Below, one piece after another: positions 21,908 through 34,213 of a DNA stretch of 64,000 bases (positions are counted from its first letter, which is position 1; the number at the start of each line of letters is the position of its first letter). Below the pieces are notes generated by a model. The model was not told the origin of the DNA. It worked only from the letters and a program-made list of their open reading frames with translations, and searched no databases. Source of the stretch: Trema orientale (lineage: Eukaryota; Streptophyta; Magnoliopsida; Rosales; Cannabaceae); NCBI GenBank assembly GCA_002914845.1, contig JXTC01000026.1, forward strand, positions 933,279 to 997,278, read 5' to 3'. A program made the position numbers and the translations under genes.

Positions 21908-22993
21908 AAAAAAAGAAACAAAAAATAAAACTTTAATATGGATTTTGCTGACCAAAACACATGAATTACATGACTTCGTCGAGGTGAATTAAGGCATAGT
22001 CATCAAATATCATATAATATTATAAGGTTTCCTTGAAAGAGAAAAAATATAATAAAAGAAAACTGGGCTAGGCTGGCCAAGTCATCTGAACTAATTCCAA
22101 ATGCAAATCTTCCAAGCAAAAGATTTAAAAAAGACGACAAACAAATAAGCCCTTATATAGAGAGTCAGTCTATTTGGTCATCAATGGATTAAGGAGGAGA
22201 TAATGATAACGCAAATTCAATAACGACATCTGGTGAAATATTCAAACTAGTGTTCCTTAATGATCAGCATACTTCATCGATACTTATCAATATATGATCC
22301 AAATAAAAATTAAGAAATCCCCAAGAATGCAGGGAAAGTAAAATGATTATAACTTACATATCAATATATATCATAGGGTTTAAATATATCCGAAGTAAGG
22401 TATCCTTTCATTAAACAATTGGATTTGATTATTTATTAGACTTTCTAAACATCGCCTTACGCATCTGATATACAGCTTGTTTAGAAGGCTTAACGATTTT
22501 AAACTCAAGCAAGTATTACGTATTTTATGCATCTGACTGTAGGACTTGTTTCAAAAAGAAGGAAAAAGTGACTTCGCAAAATACCAATGCCTTTAGTCCT
22601 ACATTAGAAAAGAAGAAAAAATTAGGACACTTCATAAATATTTCCAGACTTTTAGAGGTAGTGACCTTACAAAGCTCGCACGTGCAGATTTGGACATAAC
22701 TAAATTTTGGTTTAGAAGAAACAATGATATTGGTATTATTAATTTTTGACCCTTTATTAAAGCCATGATGAAAAAAAAGACAAAGTGTATTGGGTTGAAC
22801 ATGATCAAGCATACAGGATCAAGTACTAAAATAAATAAATAAAAAATTTAAAAACCATGCATATGTTCGAGCACAATCAAATACGCGATCAAGTGTTGGC
22901 GGGTACTGCAAGGTATAGTTTGCTATGCAAGGGACTATTTAAATTATTTTAGATGTCTGACGTGAAAATGAAAGTTAATTCTGAAAACATACA
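21908..22993. other. AT-rich intergenic DNA
   Basis: No gene, RNA or element end recognised on either strand. Confidence 0.4.
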
Positions 22994-23057
22994 TGAAGTC
23001 TCTTTTATCACTATCATTGCATTAGTGAAGTCTCTTTTATCACTATCATTGCATTAG
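22994..23057. repeat. Perfect 32-bp tandem duplication
   Basis: Two identical copies (22994-23025 and 23026-23057) starting TGAAGTCTCTTTTATC. No divergence, so recent. Confidence 0.9.
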
Positions 23058-23291
23058 TAAACTCGTGAGTGTAGAACTTCCACATTATTTGTATTTCAAA
23101 ACAATGTTAATCCTTTTCTTTTTTCTTTTTTTAATTCATATCTTCTGGGGAAGGAGAAACTTTTTTTTTTTTTTTCTTTAAATTAAAGGTGAGAAACTTT
23201 AGTCCTTGATGGCAAAAATTATATTAGATATCGAAATTTGGATATTCTTTCAAATTTCTATTGGTCAACTCAACAAGTTAAAATTACTCGG

Positions 23292-23429
23292 TGAGAAAAT
23301 ACAAATTATTTCTCATAAATTTACACCTAAATATTGGACAAGTTAACAAAAAACAAATAATGAGAAAATTCAAATTATTTCTCATAAATTTACACATAAA
23401 TATTGGACAAGTTAACAAAAAACAAATAA
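23292..23429. repeat. 69-bp tandem duplication
   Basis: Copies at 23292-23360 and 23361-23429 start TGAGAAAATACAAATTATTT and TGAGAAAATTCAAATTATTT and end ACAAAAAACAAATAA, with only a couple of differences. Confidence 0.9.
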
Positions 23430-23694
23430 AAATCTTAAAACTGACATACAAATTTAGCTGCTTAAGTAAGAAATATTTTATCTTGGTTGGTCAGATTTTT
23501 ATGCATATGTTTGTTTGGCTGACCTTTTTTTTTTTTAGTTTTTATGAATATTGATAGATTGCGTTTTCACTAACTTATTTTATCAGTTGACAGTTGCAAT
23601 GACACATGGGAGAAATTTGAAAGAAAATCTAAATTCAAAGGTTCGGAATGTTATTTCCTGAACTAAAATTTTTTGGTAATATATAGGGCCCGTT

Positions 23695-24046
23695 TGGTTC
23701 ACCCTTTTGAATAGATGTATTTAAATGAAAATTGTGGAATGTGTTATAATCGGAATGAGAGATATTTGAAGTGAATAAAGTAGAATGAGTTATAATTAGA
23801 ATGTGAGACATTAGAATGGACTATTCAAAAATACCTCCTAGGCTCCATTCTCATTCCAAGATACAAAAAACACATTCTAATGGTTGATGTGACCGATGGA
23901 CTATTTGAATGGAAAAACTAAATTGTTGAAACAAACACTCATTCCAAAAGACTATTTGAATGAAAAAACTAGAATTATTGAAACAAACACTCATTCCAAC
24001 GGGTTTTCCATTTGAATGGAATAGAATGAGTGAAACAAACGGAGTC
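23695..24046. mobile_element. Non-autonomous class II element with GTTTGGTT-type TIRs
   Basis: About 350 bp beginning GGGCCCGTTTGGTTCAC and ending in the inverted GTGAAACAAACGGAGTC. It is full of inverted and direct short blocks such as ACAAACACTCATTCCAA and GACTATTTGAATG. TSD is not certain, so the superfamily is open (hAT or PIF/Harbinger are possible). Confidence 0.55.
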
Positions 24047-24061
24047 ATAGTTTTCTCAACT

Positions 24062-24503
24062 TTAATCAGTAAATTAATGATTTACACTCATTGTCATTAA
24101 TGGTCTTTGGTGATAGATAAAATGACAATTCAAGGAGCAGCTAATAATGATGCGGTAGCAATTCTTTAGTCTAATTAGTAAGAAGTTTAGTACTAGTAAG
24201 TAATAATTCTGTATGCACTCATAAGAAAGAATTAAAGAAAGAGTAATATTAGGAACACCAAAAACGTGCACCATTATAAATTTAATTGATAAATTAATGA
24301 TTTATACTAATTGTTGTTAATGGTCTTTGGTAATAGAAATGACCATTCAAGGAGCAGCTAATAATGATACAATAGCAATTCTTAAGGCTAATTAGTAGGA
24401 ATTTACTCCTAATAAGTAATAACTCTATGTACACTCTTAATGAAGGATTAAAGAAAGAGTAATATTAGGAACACCAAAGACTTGCACAGTTATAAATTTA
24501 CAC
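24062..24503. repeat. Tandem duplication of about 218-bp element unit
   Basis: Two copies (about 24062-24280 and 24281-24503) share AATTAATGATTTA, TTAATGGTCTTTGGT, TTCAAGGAGCAGCTAATAAT and GAGTAATATTAGGAACACCA. The last block is a known style of MITE terminus in plants, so this may be two tandem MITE copies. Confidence 0.75.
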
Positions 24504-24833
24504 CAACAATGTAGCATTATTTTCAATCACGCAATTTGAATAGTGTGATATACTTTTATATAAAGTGTGGTTGAAAAATAATACATATTATTAGTGTATT
24601 CTTTTCTCCAATTTTTAATATCTCTAATATTGCTCTTAAAAAGAAGGAAGTTCTAAATCCATTACATAATTAACTTTATACATTCAGCATTAATATCATA
24701 AAAGAATCTTTTAAAATATTTATTATTTCTCTATACATTTTTCATATTTCAGAAGAATTCATCTTCATCGTTTTAGAAGCCAATCTTTTACGAAGAGAGG
24801 GTAGCCATCTTCTTGTTCAATATATACACACAC

Positions 24834-24838
<5 letters not shown>

Positions 24839-24922
<84 letters not shown>
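24839..24922. repeat. (TA)n microsatellite
   Basis: Uninterrupted TA dinucleotides for about 84 bp, preceded by a short ACACACATG stretch. Confidence 0.97.
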
Positions 24923-24924
<2 letters not shown>

Positions 24925-25845
24925 AGACATCGGAAACAAATTAAAACAAAAAGTTTGAGAAAAAAAGAAAAAAACAAAGAGTAGTTTTTTTTTTTTTTTT
25001 TTTTTTAAAAGTTATAGACCTAAAAAATCCTAATCCATCAATTTTTTTTTTCTTATGTTATGAAATATCCCTATTTGTAAAAAAGAAAACATGAAAATTA
25101 CTAAATACATTAACAATAGGGCTATGAACATTTATAATTTCAATTACAAATTTACCCATAATTAAAATTACTTATAAAGATAATGTAAGAATTAAATACA
25201 CCTATTATGGTTACATAGTGAGAATCAACTAGCTCATCTAGGAAAGGAAAAGAAAAAATAAATGTACGAAATTGTTTAAATATTTAATCTAGAAAGAAGT
25301 AGTTTTTTTTTTTTCATTCTTCAAATCACAAAAAATTTAACAATGATGCAATTGAAACAAAAATTTTAAATTTATAATTATATACTAATAGAAAACATAA
25401 GGTGTGTCGTATACTTTTCATAAAAATATGTATGTATCATATATGTGTATATATATATATAGTATATCAAATATATTTATATATTAAATGAGTAGCATAT
25501 CATTCCATTATTACAAGCTCCTTATATATATATAAATGTATATATTAGAGAGGACAAGAACTTATCCGAGTAGATGGTGATTATGAAGAAATAATACTCC
25601 TTAAAAAAGGAAAAAAAAAATTGTTGAGAGAAAACCAAAATAATGCTAGGAGAAATTAGGTTATCATTTGAGTTTTTTTTCTTCTTTTATATATTATATT
25701 ATTTTGATTAGAATTTTCATATTTATATTATTAGTACAACAAAATAAGGAATGTAAAAAGTAAAATGGGTATTTTTGGAATATAAGAAATGTACAAAGCA
25801 AAAATAAAGTATTATACAATAAGAAAAAGGATTGTCGTCGCTATA
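24923..25845. other. AT-rich intergenic DNA
   Basis: Homopolymer and TA-rich sequence with no gene or element ends recognised. Confidence 0.4.
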
Positions 25846-25855
25846 GATCAAATTG

Positions 25856-26052
25856 GTCTTGCTGCCACAATCCACTGAGATTCAGCCCTATGTCGCTCCG
25901 ATTCATCCTTCCCCCCATAATTTTATATAGTATATGGAATGGAGGTATTGTAAGTGGCAGAGTGGTCTTACTTCCATGATCTACTAAGATTTAGCCCTAT
26001 ATCGCTCTGATTCGTCCCTCCCCCTATAATTTTATACAGTACATAGAATGGG
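25856..26052. repeat. Diverged tandem duplication, about 115-bp unit
   Basis: Two copies share ATCC/CTACTGAGATT-type sequence, AGCCCTATGTCGCTC/ATATCGCTC, GATTCRTCC and CCCATAATTTTATA followed by GTATATGGAATGG. Immediately left of it is a lone ATTGTCGTCGCTATAG motif like those in the 28651-30116 element. Confidence 0.6.
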
Positions 26053-26068
26053 GGTTAACGCAGGGTCC

Positions 26069-27159
26069 TGTCTACATTTTGAAAATTTCTAAATTTAGAG
26101 AAATCCCCATAGCACGGTCCGACTGCTGTCTTCCTTGGATGTGATAGCTGTTTCTCAAGCTCCCTTTCCGGAATCGAACCCTAATTCTCCATCACCCGTC
26201 ACCACCATAATAGGTCTCACCGAGTTAAAATTCACAACGAATTTTTCTCACCGATGATGATGCTAAGCACGACTACTTAGCCAGCCACACAACTCACACA
26301 CTCACTTGAAGCTAGTGTTTAGCAACACCGATGTATAAGGAACAAATACTCAGAAAGAAATACACTCACTTTAGACGAGAACACTTACTTCTATTACTCT
26401 AAAAAAAAGTGTCTACACTCTAGGCAGGGATCACACAAAGGTTCTTTCAACCGTCCCTTCTGCCTTACATAATAGTCTAGCCAGCCACACAACCCACACA
26501 CTCACTCGAAGCAAGTGTTTAGCAACATCGATGTATAAGGGACAAATACTCAGAAAGAAATACACTCACTTTAGACGAGAACACTTACTTTTATTACTCT
26601 CAAAAAAAGTGTCTACAGTCTAGGTAGGGATCATACAAAGGTTCTTTCAACCATCCCTTCTGCCTTACACAACCGATGTATTTATAGGCAAATTGGCTAA
26701 CAACCTAGCCATCAGGGCAATCTAGTTAGACAATGAATCTAGATACAAATCCAAACTTCAGAGATCTTCAGTCCATGCATGCCACATGCTTGCTTCCATC
26801 TGGCATATGCCCGTGTACTAGCTCTTCAGTGCACCACATGCCTAGCTAGCACCACACACCTCGGCGTGTATCCGACATGTGTTGTGCATGCTGTGCGTGT
26901 GCTTCACTTGTATCTGCCATAATCTGGTGCTTGCTTAGTTAATGCTTTCCACCAGGCGGTGTGTGCCCTTCGAGTGCTCAGCGCATACCTTGCACTAAGC
27001 AACATGTGCTTGCCACACTCCAACATATGTTCAGTGTGTGTCTAGAATGTGCTTGCCTACGTGCAGTATGCATCCGACTAGAGGTTTGCTCGATTCTCCA
27101 TACGCTAGTGCACTGGTCTACCGTACTCCTTCTTTAGTCTATTACATGCATTGCCTACA
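26069..27159 (-). repeat. 3' LTR of element C
   Basis: On the minus strand it begins TGTAGGCAATGC right after the purine tract AAAATGAGGGGAAGACT (27161-27177) and ends GTAGACA at 26069. A TATA box (CCTATAAATAC) sits at 26679-26688. The stretch just downstream of the TATA box is tandemly duplicated. The right boundary is well set by the purine tract; the other end is the best TG...CA match and less sure. Confidence 0.6.
26277..26668 (-). repeat. Duplication of about 195 bp inside the LTR of element C
   Basis: Two nearly identical copies, each from TAGCCAGCCACACAAC to CCCTTCTGCCTTACA, with shared AAATACTCAGAAAGAAATAC and TTTAGACGAGAACACTTACT. It covers the sequence directly after the TATA box, that is the expected transcript start. 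Confidence 0.85.
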
Positions 27160-27216
27160 AGTCTTCCCCTCATTTTCGTGCGCACGCTCGTGCACATGGA
27201 CTGTAGACATTCTAAC

Positions 27217-28645
27217 CTAAGCATACACGAGGCCAACTGAGTGTTCTCCATGCTCTCCCGCAGCATGGCTTGTATCATGCCCGTGCCAGCCTATGCACTG
27301 GTGTAGTTTAAGCTCAAGAGGGTGTAACAAACCCTCCCTACCGGATGAAGCTGATGTTCGCGTCGGAAGGGTCTCTAAATACCTCTTCATCTGGTCCTCA
27401 CACTGCCACAAGTTCACATCTCTTTCCTAAGTAGTATCACCCTCGCTACTATCTCCCCATTGCATAAGGAAATTGGTTCTTCGATTTTCCTGCTCACGCC
27501 CATTATTCTATGACCAAGAATCCTCTTCAATTTCTTGTCAAACTCCTTTCTCACCATGGGAGGGGCTCGATTCACTTGTTGTCTATCAGAATCCTCATGA
27601 TATGGCTTAAGGAAACTGACATGGAAGGTGGGATGGATTTTCATTCGTTCCATTATTGCAAACCGGCAAGCTACATTTCCAACACGCTTCAACACCTCAA
27701 AGGGACCATCGTATTTCTGCACGAGGCCCTTGTGATACTACTTATCAGTTATCTTCTTCCAGATTTGCGACGTGAGCTTTAGCAACACCTTGTCATCTTC
27801 TTGAAACTTAAGAGGTTGCCAATGTTGGTCCACATACTTCTTTATTCGGCATTGTGCCTTAGCCAAACTATCATGTGCCTGGTCTATCAGTTCTTACTTT
27901 TTCTCTCACAAAGTGATAGGTAGCAAGGCACACTTCTTGTGACTTTTGCTTGGCTACCTCTAATGGCGTCAAGGGTTGATGTCCAAATGCTAGCTCCGAA
28001 GGACTTGTCCCAGTTGCTGAAGATCTATGCAAATTGTAGCAAAATTGGGCCACATCAAGTAAACTAACCCAATTTTTCAGACTTGTACTCGCATAATGCT
28101 GCAAGTACTCTTCTACCAATGCATTAATCTGCTCTATTTGGCCATCAATTTGTAGATGATTTGCGGTGAAAAACATCAATTCTGAACCCATGAGTTTGAA
28201 GAGGTAAGTCCAGAACTTTCCAGTGAATCGTGCATCCCGATCACTGACTATGTCCCGTGGCATTCGGAACACCTTTACCACATGTCGAAAAAACAAGTTT
28301 GCTACCACATCCGCGGGACAAACATGGGGTGCTACAATGAATACTGTATACTTCGAGAATCGATCGACTACCACCATTATCGATCACTTACCATCCACTG
28401 CTGGGAACCCAATAATGAAATCTATGGAGATAGACTCCCATGATCTCTCCGAAATTAGTAAGGGCTGTAAGAGTCTGGCTTGTTTCTTCTTTTCGGTTTT
28501 GTCCACTTGACATATTAGACAAGTGCAGGCATACAACTCAATGTCCCCTTCCATTTTCTGCCAAAAATAGTGTCTTGAAAGTAAAGCAAGCATTCTCTCG
28601 ACTCCAGGATGTCTAGCCCATTATGAGTCATAAGTCTCCTTCACG
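27217..28645 (-). pseudogene. Chromovirus integrase and C-terminal domain, degenerate
   Basis: Read from 28645 down: integrase zinc finger (WARHPGVERML...CTCLICQ), then the core with SIDFIIGFP, VVVDRFSKY, SDRDARF and DGQIEQIN, so D, D, E are visible. Then come the GPFEVL and FHVSFLKPYH blocks of the C-terminus, and a final LWQCEDQMKRYLETLPTRTS segment of the chromodomain region. In-frame stops (near 28620 and 28390) and frameshifts (near 27890 and 27415) break it. It encodes no full protein. Confidence 0.8.
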
Positions 28646-28650
28646 AGATG

Positions 28651-30116
28651 ACCTACAGGTCTATAGCGGCGACAAAGTCGTCGCGATAGGTCGGTCAGTA
28701 TAGACCCCCTATAGCAATGACATATTTTATCGCCACTATAGATGACCTATAGCGATGACAAAATGTCGTATTTTATCGTCACTATAGGCATATTTTTTAA
28801 AATACATATATATAAATTAATACCTATAGCCACGATAAATGTCGTCGCTATAGATGTCACAAATTTTAAAAAAAATCACAATTAGTTTAATTAATCTAAA
28901 TTAATTCTTAAATCACTAATTTTAAAAGATAAATAATAAAGTTATAGACACAAGAATTAAAATCAATCTGGAAAAAAACTACAAAGAAAAAACCTCAAAA
29001 CCAAAGTAAAAAATTAAAACTAACACTCTTAAACAAACATATTCTATACTCTAACATCAAACTATTAATAAATTTCATAAATCAAAATATATATTTTACA
29101 AAAAGTATATTCAACTTCAAATCAATAAATGCTCCACAAAATTATAATACAAAATGCACATATTCATATAAATACCTAAAATATTAATTAATTCATATAT
29201 TTAAAAAATCAATTAAACTATATTAGAATTTAGGGAAACTTACCTCTCTAATGAAGAAAAAATTTGAAATCTAAAATATATATTAGTGAGAAATGAAAGG
29301 GAGTGAGAGAGAGTGAAAATTAGAGAGAAAGGATGAGAGGGAGTCAAGTTTGGAGAGAGTGAGTAAATGAATGAGAGGATAAAAGAAGAAAAAAAATATT
29401 TGAGTTTTTATTATACAGCATCTATAGTGACAACAAATGTCATCACTATAGATAGTGAAATCACCGCTATAACTCGAATGACATCGTTTCATTCAAATTT
29501 TGAAATTGAGCGTGGTAAATATTACTGTTTAAAATTTCATTTGAAACCTATAGCAATGACAAAAGTAGTCACTATAGGTAAAATAAAATAGTTTATTAAA
29601 TTTTTTAAATTTAGAGCAGTAAATGTTGCTGCTTAAAATTTTATTCAAAACCTATAGCGACGATAATTAGGTTAAATATATTAAATTAGTTATTATTTTT
29701 TATATTTATTTTTTTGTCGTCACTATAGATTAAATATATTAAATTAATTATTATTTCTTATATTTATTTTTTTACATTAAAAAATAAAATTTATTAAATA
29801 AAAGTTATATCGAAGACAAATATTGTCGCTACAGGTTAAATATATTAATTTTTTAGTTTTTTATTCTTTTTACCTTTAAAAAAATTAAAATTTATTAAGT
29901 AAACTCTATAACGACGATATTTGTTGTCGCTATAGAGTGTATAGTACAATTTTTGGCGTGAGATATGACGCTATTTTTTCCCGCCAAGATTATGGATGAT
30001 GTCATCGCTATAAGTCATCTATAATATAAAGGACTTTATAACAACAACATGATTTATAACAACAACATGATGTCGTCGCAATAGATGTCATTGCTATAAG
30101 TTTTTTTTTTGTAGTA
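28651..30116. mobile_element. Non-autonomous class II element with hairpin array (CACTA-like?)
   Basis: About 1.46 kb. The right end read inward is ACTACAAAAAAAAAACTTATAGC, close to the CACTACAAAAA ends of CACTA transposons. The left end (CCTACAGGTCTATAGCGGCGAC) is a weaker inverted match. Inside are about ten copies of CTATAGCGACGACA and its complement, often paired as short hairpins around AAA. No transposase frame. The left end abuts the broken integrase of element C. No convincing 3-bp TSD was found, so the superfamily is tentative. Confidence 0.6.
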
Positions 30117-31838
30117 AAACAATTCTTTTGTGATGTAAAAATAAATAAATGTATATAGTCAAATTATTGATGGATTTAGAACTTTCTTAAGATGAATCAG
30201 TCTTATATCAAAAAAAAAAAAAAAAAAATCTGATACAATTAAAAGAAAAAGGAATGGCCTACAGATTTTGATGAGAATTATAGTCTAAAATTGTTCCCAT
30301 CAATCAAATTTTTCTCATCTTGTCAATGTCATCGGAATTTCTTTGGTCCGTCAATGTTTCACTAATTAATTTTCTTAAAATCAGATTAATGTTCAAGTAA
30401 ACCTTAATCCTCTTCCACATTTAAGAACTTAAGAATTATCTTTGTATTTTTGTCCTTTTAGGCAAATTTTATACATTGACACATTTCAAACTAAAATAGA
30501 ATTCAAAATATGAATATATATATAATTAATTAAGTGAATGAATTTAGAACTTCCTTAAAGAAAACTATTTTACATGTTTACTCAACGGAAAGAATTAATG
30601 ATTCCTTTTTTCAACTTTTTTCTTTTTATTTCCGTTTATTTTTCGTCTGATTAGTTCTGATTACAATTAGGTTTAGTAAATGTGCATTAACGCATAAGTT
30701 TGAAAGGAATAATGATTAATTAGTTCCATATTAAGCTCAACATAATAGTTAATGATCATAGAAGCTAATTACTCTTGACCTGTCTAATCCTTTTCTTAAC
30801 AAGCTATATCATTTAAACAGAACTTAATTTTCTATATATAATCCGATTAAACAAGGACCACCGATTTTATTCGCTTCTTTTTTGAAAGATTAAAGTATCG
30901 TTGTGCAACCTTTTCATGCAATAGTTTAAGCATATCTCCAACTATATGTAGAACTGGAAAAGGGTAAGGTAAAGATGTTATTCTAATTTGACACTAATGT
31001 GAAAAGACATTTTTCGATAATTGACGTGTTTCTCCTTTTAATGACATATTGATTATATAATAATTAAATTACATGAAAATTTGGATGGAATTCGATAAAT
31101 ATTTAGTGATATGTACAGTATGTACTCCTAGTTAAGTATTGTTTGAGGGATCAAAAGGAAAGCTCAGTATATACTTTGCTCCTAGTTTTTTTTTTTTTTT
31201 ATTTTTTTTAATAATAAGTATTGTGTGTTCTTCTAAATTAAAATGACGAAAAAGAAATGTAATCTTTCCTCAAAAGTCACGATTTTTTTTTCAACGATCA
31301 AAAGTCACTATTTTTTTTTTAAAGCTATTTTTTTTTTTGAAAGCAAAAAGTCACTATTTTAAGTCAATGATTAAAACTAGATTTAGGAAATTTTAGTGAT
31401 TTCCTAGAAGACAAGAATATTGACATCGGAGTCACATTATAACCCAAAAAAAAAGAAAAAGAAACTAATCAGATGGGACCATCAATGTTGGCTATAATTC
31501 GACTAGACTTTTCTTTCCATGGATCAAAAAACCGAGATTCTCATAAAGCAAATTTTTGGCCACATAATTCAGAAATCAAATCAGCATATATATCGTAATC
31601 GCAAAAGACCAAACATATCACTACAAAAGAAGTCCTCAACTTATCCTTAGACTCTAGCTTGATATTTCTGCTTTATTATATATCCTCCATACCGTGAGGC
31701 CCTAGCTAGCTGTTCCTTTCTTCCACAAGGACACGCGTATTATTCTTTATTTTTATCTTATTTTTTTAAGTGAAATTTCGTTCATTTATGTTTATGAAAT
31801 GTATCATATATATATCTATATCTATATATCTATCTATA
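30117..31838. other. AT-rich intergenic DNA
   Basis: No gene or element end recognised. Contains short direct repeats of AAAAGTCACTATTTTTTTT at 31275-31360 and several T runs. Confidence 0.4.
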
Positions 31839-32959
31839 TCTATATATATATATATATATTAAGCCTGAAGCTAAAAACTGTGATAGCTTCTTTGATCACC
31901 ATTCTATTTTAAAATTTTTAGAAAAATCTTAATTTTTTCATGATATGATTGGTCCTATCATTATTTTCTTTACTATGATTGGTTGTAAAAACTCTGATAG
32001 CTTCTTTGATCACCATTCTATTTTAAAATTTTTACAAAAATCTTACTTTTTTCATAATATGATTGGTCCTATCATTATTTCTTTACTATGATTGGTTGTA
32101 ATATATATATGTAATATATAATATTGTATTTAATTTAATATTAATGATACCTTATAATAAATTTAGTTCATCGAATCAAACAAATAATTGTACTACATTC
32201 GTCTCATCAAAATAANNNNNNNNNNNNNNNNNNNNNNNNNNNNNNNNNNNNNNNNNNNNNNNNNNNNNNNNNNNNNNNNNNNNNNNNNNNNNNNNNNNNN
32301 NNNNNNNNNNNNNNNNNNNNNNNNNNNNNNNNNNNNNNNNNNNNNNNNNNNNNNNNNNNNNNNNNNNNNNNNNNNNNNNNNNNNNNNNNNNNNNNNNNNN
32401 NNNNNNNNNNNNNNNNNNNNNNNNNNNNNNNNNNNNNNNNNNNNNNNNNNNNNNNNNNNNNNNNNNNNNNNNNNNNNNNNNNNNNNNNNNNNNNNNNNNN
32501 NNNNNNNNNNNNNNNNNNNNNNNNNNNNNNNNNNNNNNNNNNNNNNNNNNNNNNNNNNNNNNNNNNNNNNNNNNNNNNNNNNNNNNNNNNNNNNNNNNNN
32601 NNNNNNNNNNNNNNNNNNNNNNNNNNNNNNNNNNNNNNNNNNNNNNNNNNNNNNNNNNNNNNNNNNNNNNNNNNNNNNNNNNNNNNNNNNNNNNNNNNNN
32701 NNNNNNNNNTTATTTTTCTTTGCTATGATTGGTTGTAATATGTACATGTATTATATAATATTGTATTTAATTTAATATTAATGATAGCTTATAATAAATT
32801 TAGTTCATTGAATAAATGGTTGTGCTACATTCGTCTCATCAAAATAAATATAGAGATAAATATATTTTTTAATGTTGAAATACATTGAACCTAACTATAA
32901 ATTAGGCTTAATGTATGTACTATTAATACAACTCGCGCAAAGCGCGGTATAACGACTAG
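31839..32959 (+). mobile_element. Non-autonomous Helitron containing an assembly gap
   Basis: The 3' end is textbook: hairpin CGCGC-AAA-GCGCG (32934-32946), eight to nine bases, then CTAG (32956-32959), followed by T. The 5' end is TC followed by TATATA and then TTAAGCCTGAAGCTAAAAAC, preceded by A, fitting insertion between A and T without TSD. Internally it has a 114-bp tandem duplication (31873-31986 and 31987-32100), and the block 32083-32215 recurs after the gap at 32710-32855. No RepHel coding sequence is visible. The exact TC among several TATC repeats is a guess. Confidence 0.75.
32216..32709. other. Assembly gap (494 N)
   Basis: Run of N inside the Helitron. Both flanks carry copies of the same repeat, so the gap lies within a tandem duplication. 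Confidence 0.95.
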
Positions 32960-32975
32960 TATATATATATATATA

Positions 32976-33702
32976 GCAAGTGTAATTAAAATTCCCAACT
33001 AATAACAGGGTTAGTGATACCAAAATATCCTTAAGTTTAATTTTTTTGTAAAAAATAATTTCACCTTTGAATTTTACAAAATAATACCTTAACATTTATA
33101 ATCTCTACAAAATTATACCTTATAATACCTAATTTAGTGATCTAACAGTAGAAAGTTAAAAATGCCCCTGTTAAGTGATAAAAAAATCATCACAAGAATG
33201 TCAAAGAGCTCTCGTAACCAAAAAAAAAAAAAAAAAATCCTCTCCCCCCTCATACCCGATTCACTCTCTCTCAAAACCCAAAATCATCACAATGTCAAAG
33301 AGCTCAATTTTGAGTTGATAATAACAAGAACAGAACTGCAAGCGACTTATGAAGCATGTAATAGTAGAAACCTCAATAAAGCTCCGAATAGATCTGGTTC
33401 CCGACTTGCCTGCTTCCATTTTGAGCTACATTAATGGGTAAAAGTCATTTGGTAATGTGATTTTTAATTGGAACCATATCTGTATATTATTTTTGCTAAT
33501 ATGGAAATAGTCTAGTTTTTTAGGAGAGGTTATTTGACTGAGTCGATAGAGATTAGGATGGAGATGTCCTCATATAGCAACTGGAGAAAAAAAAAAAAAA
33601 AAAAAAGAAGGAAAGGATAATTTATCTACAAGTAAAACGGAATCTCTTGTTTTAATAAAATCCAAAATCAGCACACTTTCATTTTGCTGAGATTTACATC
33701 AA
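32976..33702. mobile_element. Left part of an older element with palindromic arms
   Basis: The first 200 bp (with ATCCTTAAGTTTAATTTTT, CACCTTTGAATTTTACAAAA and TAATACCTTAACATTT) recur in inverted orientation at about 41270-41395. Leaving out the copia insertion at 33708-40411 the two arms would be about 1.7 kb apart. It also has two copies of AATGTCAAAGAGCTC (about 33196 and 33290). Non-coding; the type is uncertain. Confidence 0.4.
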
Positions 33703-33707
33703 TCTAT

Positions 33708-34213
33708 TGTTAGGTTATATATATAACCAATTATATGGGCTACATGTTTTAGGCAATTATATATATTAGGGTTGTCTAATAAGTGGGACTAATTAAGTGA
33801 TCTAATTATGGACTTAGAAAATTACTAATTTAGTATGGGCTGTGTAATATGTGATTACCCAATACTGGACCAATAAGGATTGATGGAGTCTCTATTGGCT
33901 GTCAGTATATAAAGACATAACAATTAGAGTTTTGGTCCCTAAACCAAATAGAATGTACGCTCTTCTCCTCTGCCTCCATCAGCAGAGAGAGATCTCATGG
34001 AGCATACATAGAGTATTCTGGCTGTAGAAGACCTTCTATCCTCAGGCTCTAACCAATATATCGCTTCCGCTTATATGATCACATCCTATCCAGTCAAACA
34101 CAATGGTTCCAAGTTAGTCACAAGTTTTCTGTCAACAAATCTTTTTCTGACAATTTGGTATGATAGATTCTAGAATTGTATATGGTTGAACAATCCATTA
34201 TGCATATTTAACA
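33708..34213 (+). repeat. 5' LTR of element D
   Basis: 506 bp, TGTTAGG...TTTAACA. A TATA box (GTATATAAAG) lies at about 33905. Confidence 0.9.

Larger units (their letters stand above)
26069..28645 (-). mobile_element. Truncated chromovirus on minus strand (element C)
   Basis: Minus-strand Ty3/gypsy remnant retaining the integrase, chromodomain-type C-terminus, polypurine tract and 3' LTR. Its upstream part (gag to RNase H, 5' LTR) is absent: coding similarity stops at about 28645, exactly where the hairpin-rich element begins, and does not resume on the other side of that element. Confidence 0.78.

Noticed and set aside
26053..26076. ACGCAGGGTCCTGTCTACA resembles the end of the Mutator-type MITE
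   Set aside because: Only about 20 bp, and it straddles the likely LTR end of element C; no second TIR. Probably chance or a tiny remnant.
25951..26195. TGGCAGAGTGGT (A-box-like) at 25951 and GGTTCGATTCC (B-box-like) on the minus strand near 26185, suggesting a tRNA or SINE
   Set aside because: The boxes are on opposite strands and too far apart, with no tRNA fold.
32188..32775. Open stretches across the second N gap
   Set aside because: They consist of unknown residues only; an artefact of translating N.
33162..33434. 90-codon plus-strand open stretch
   Set aside because: Low-complexity lysine run from a poly(A), inside a repeated non-coding arm.
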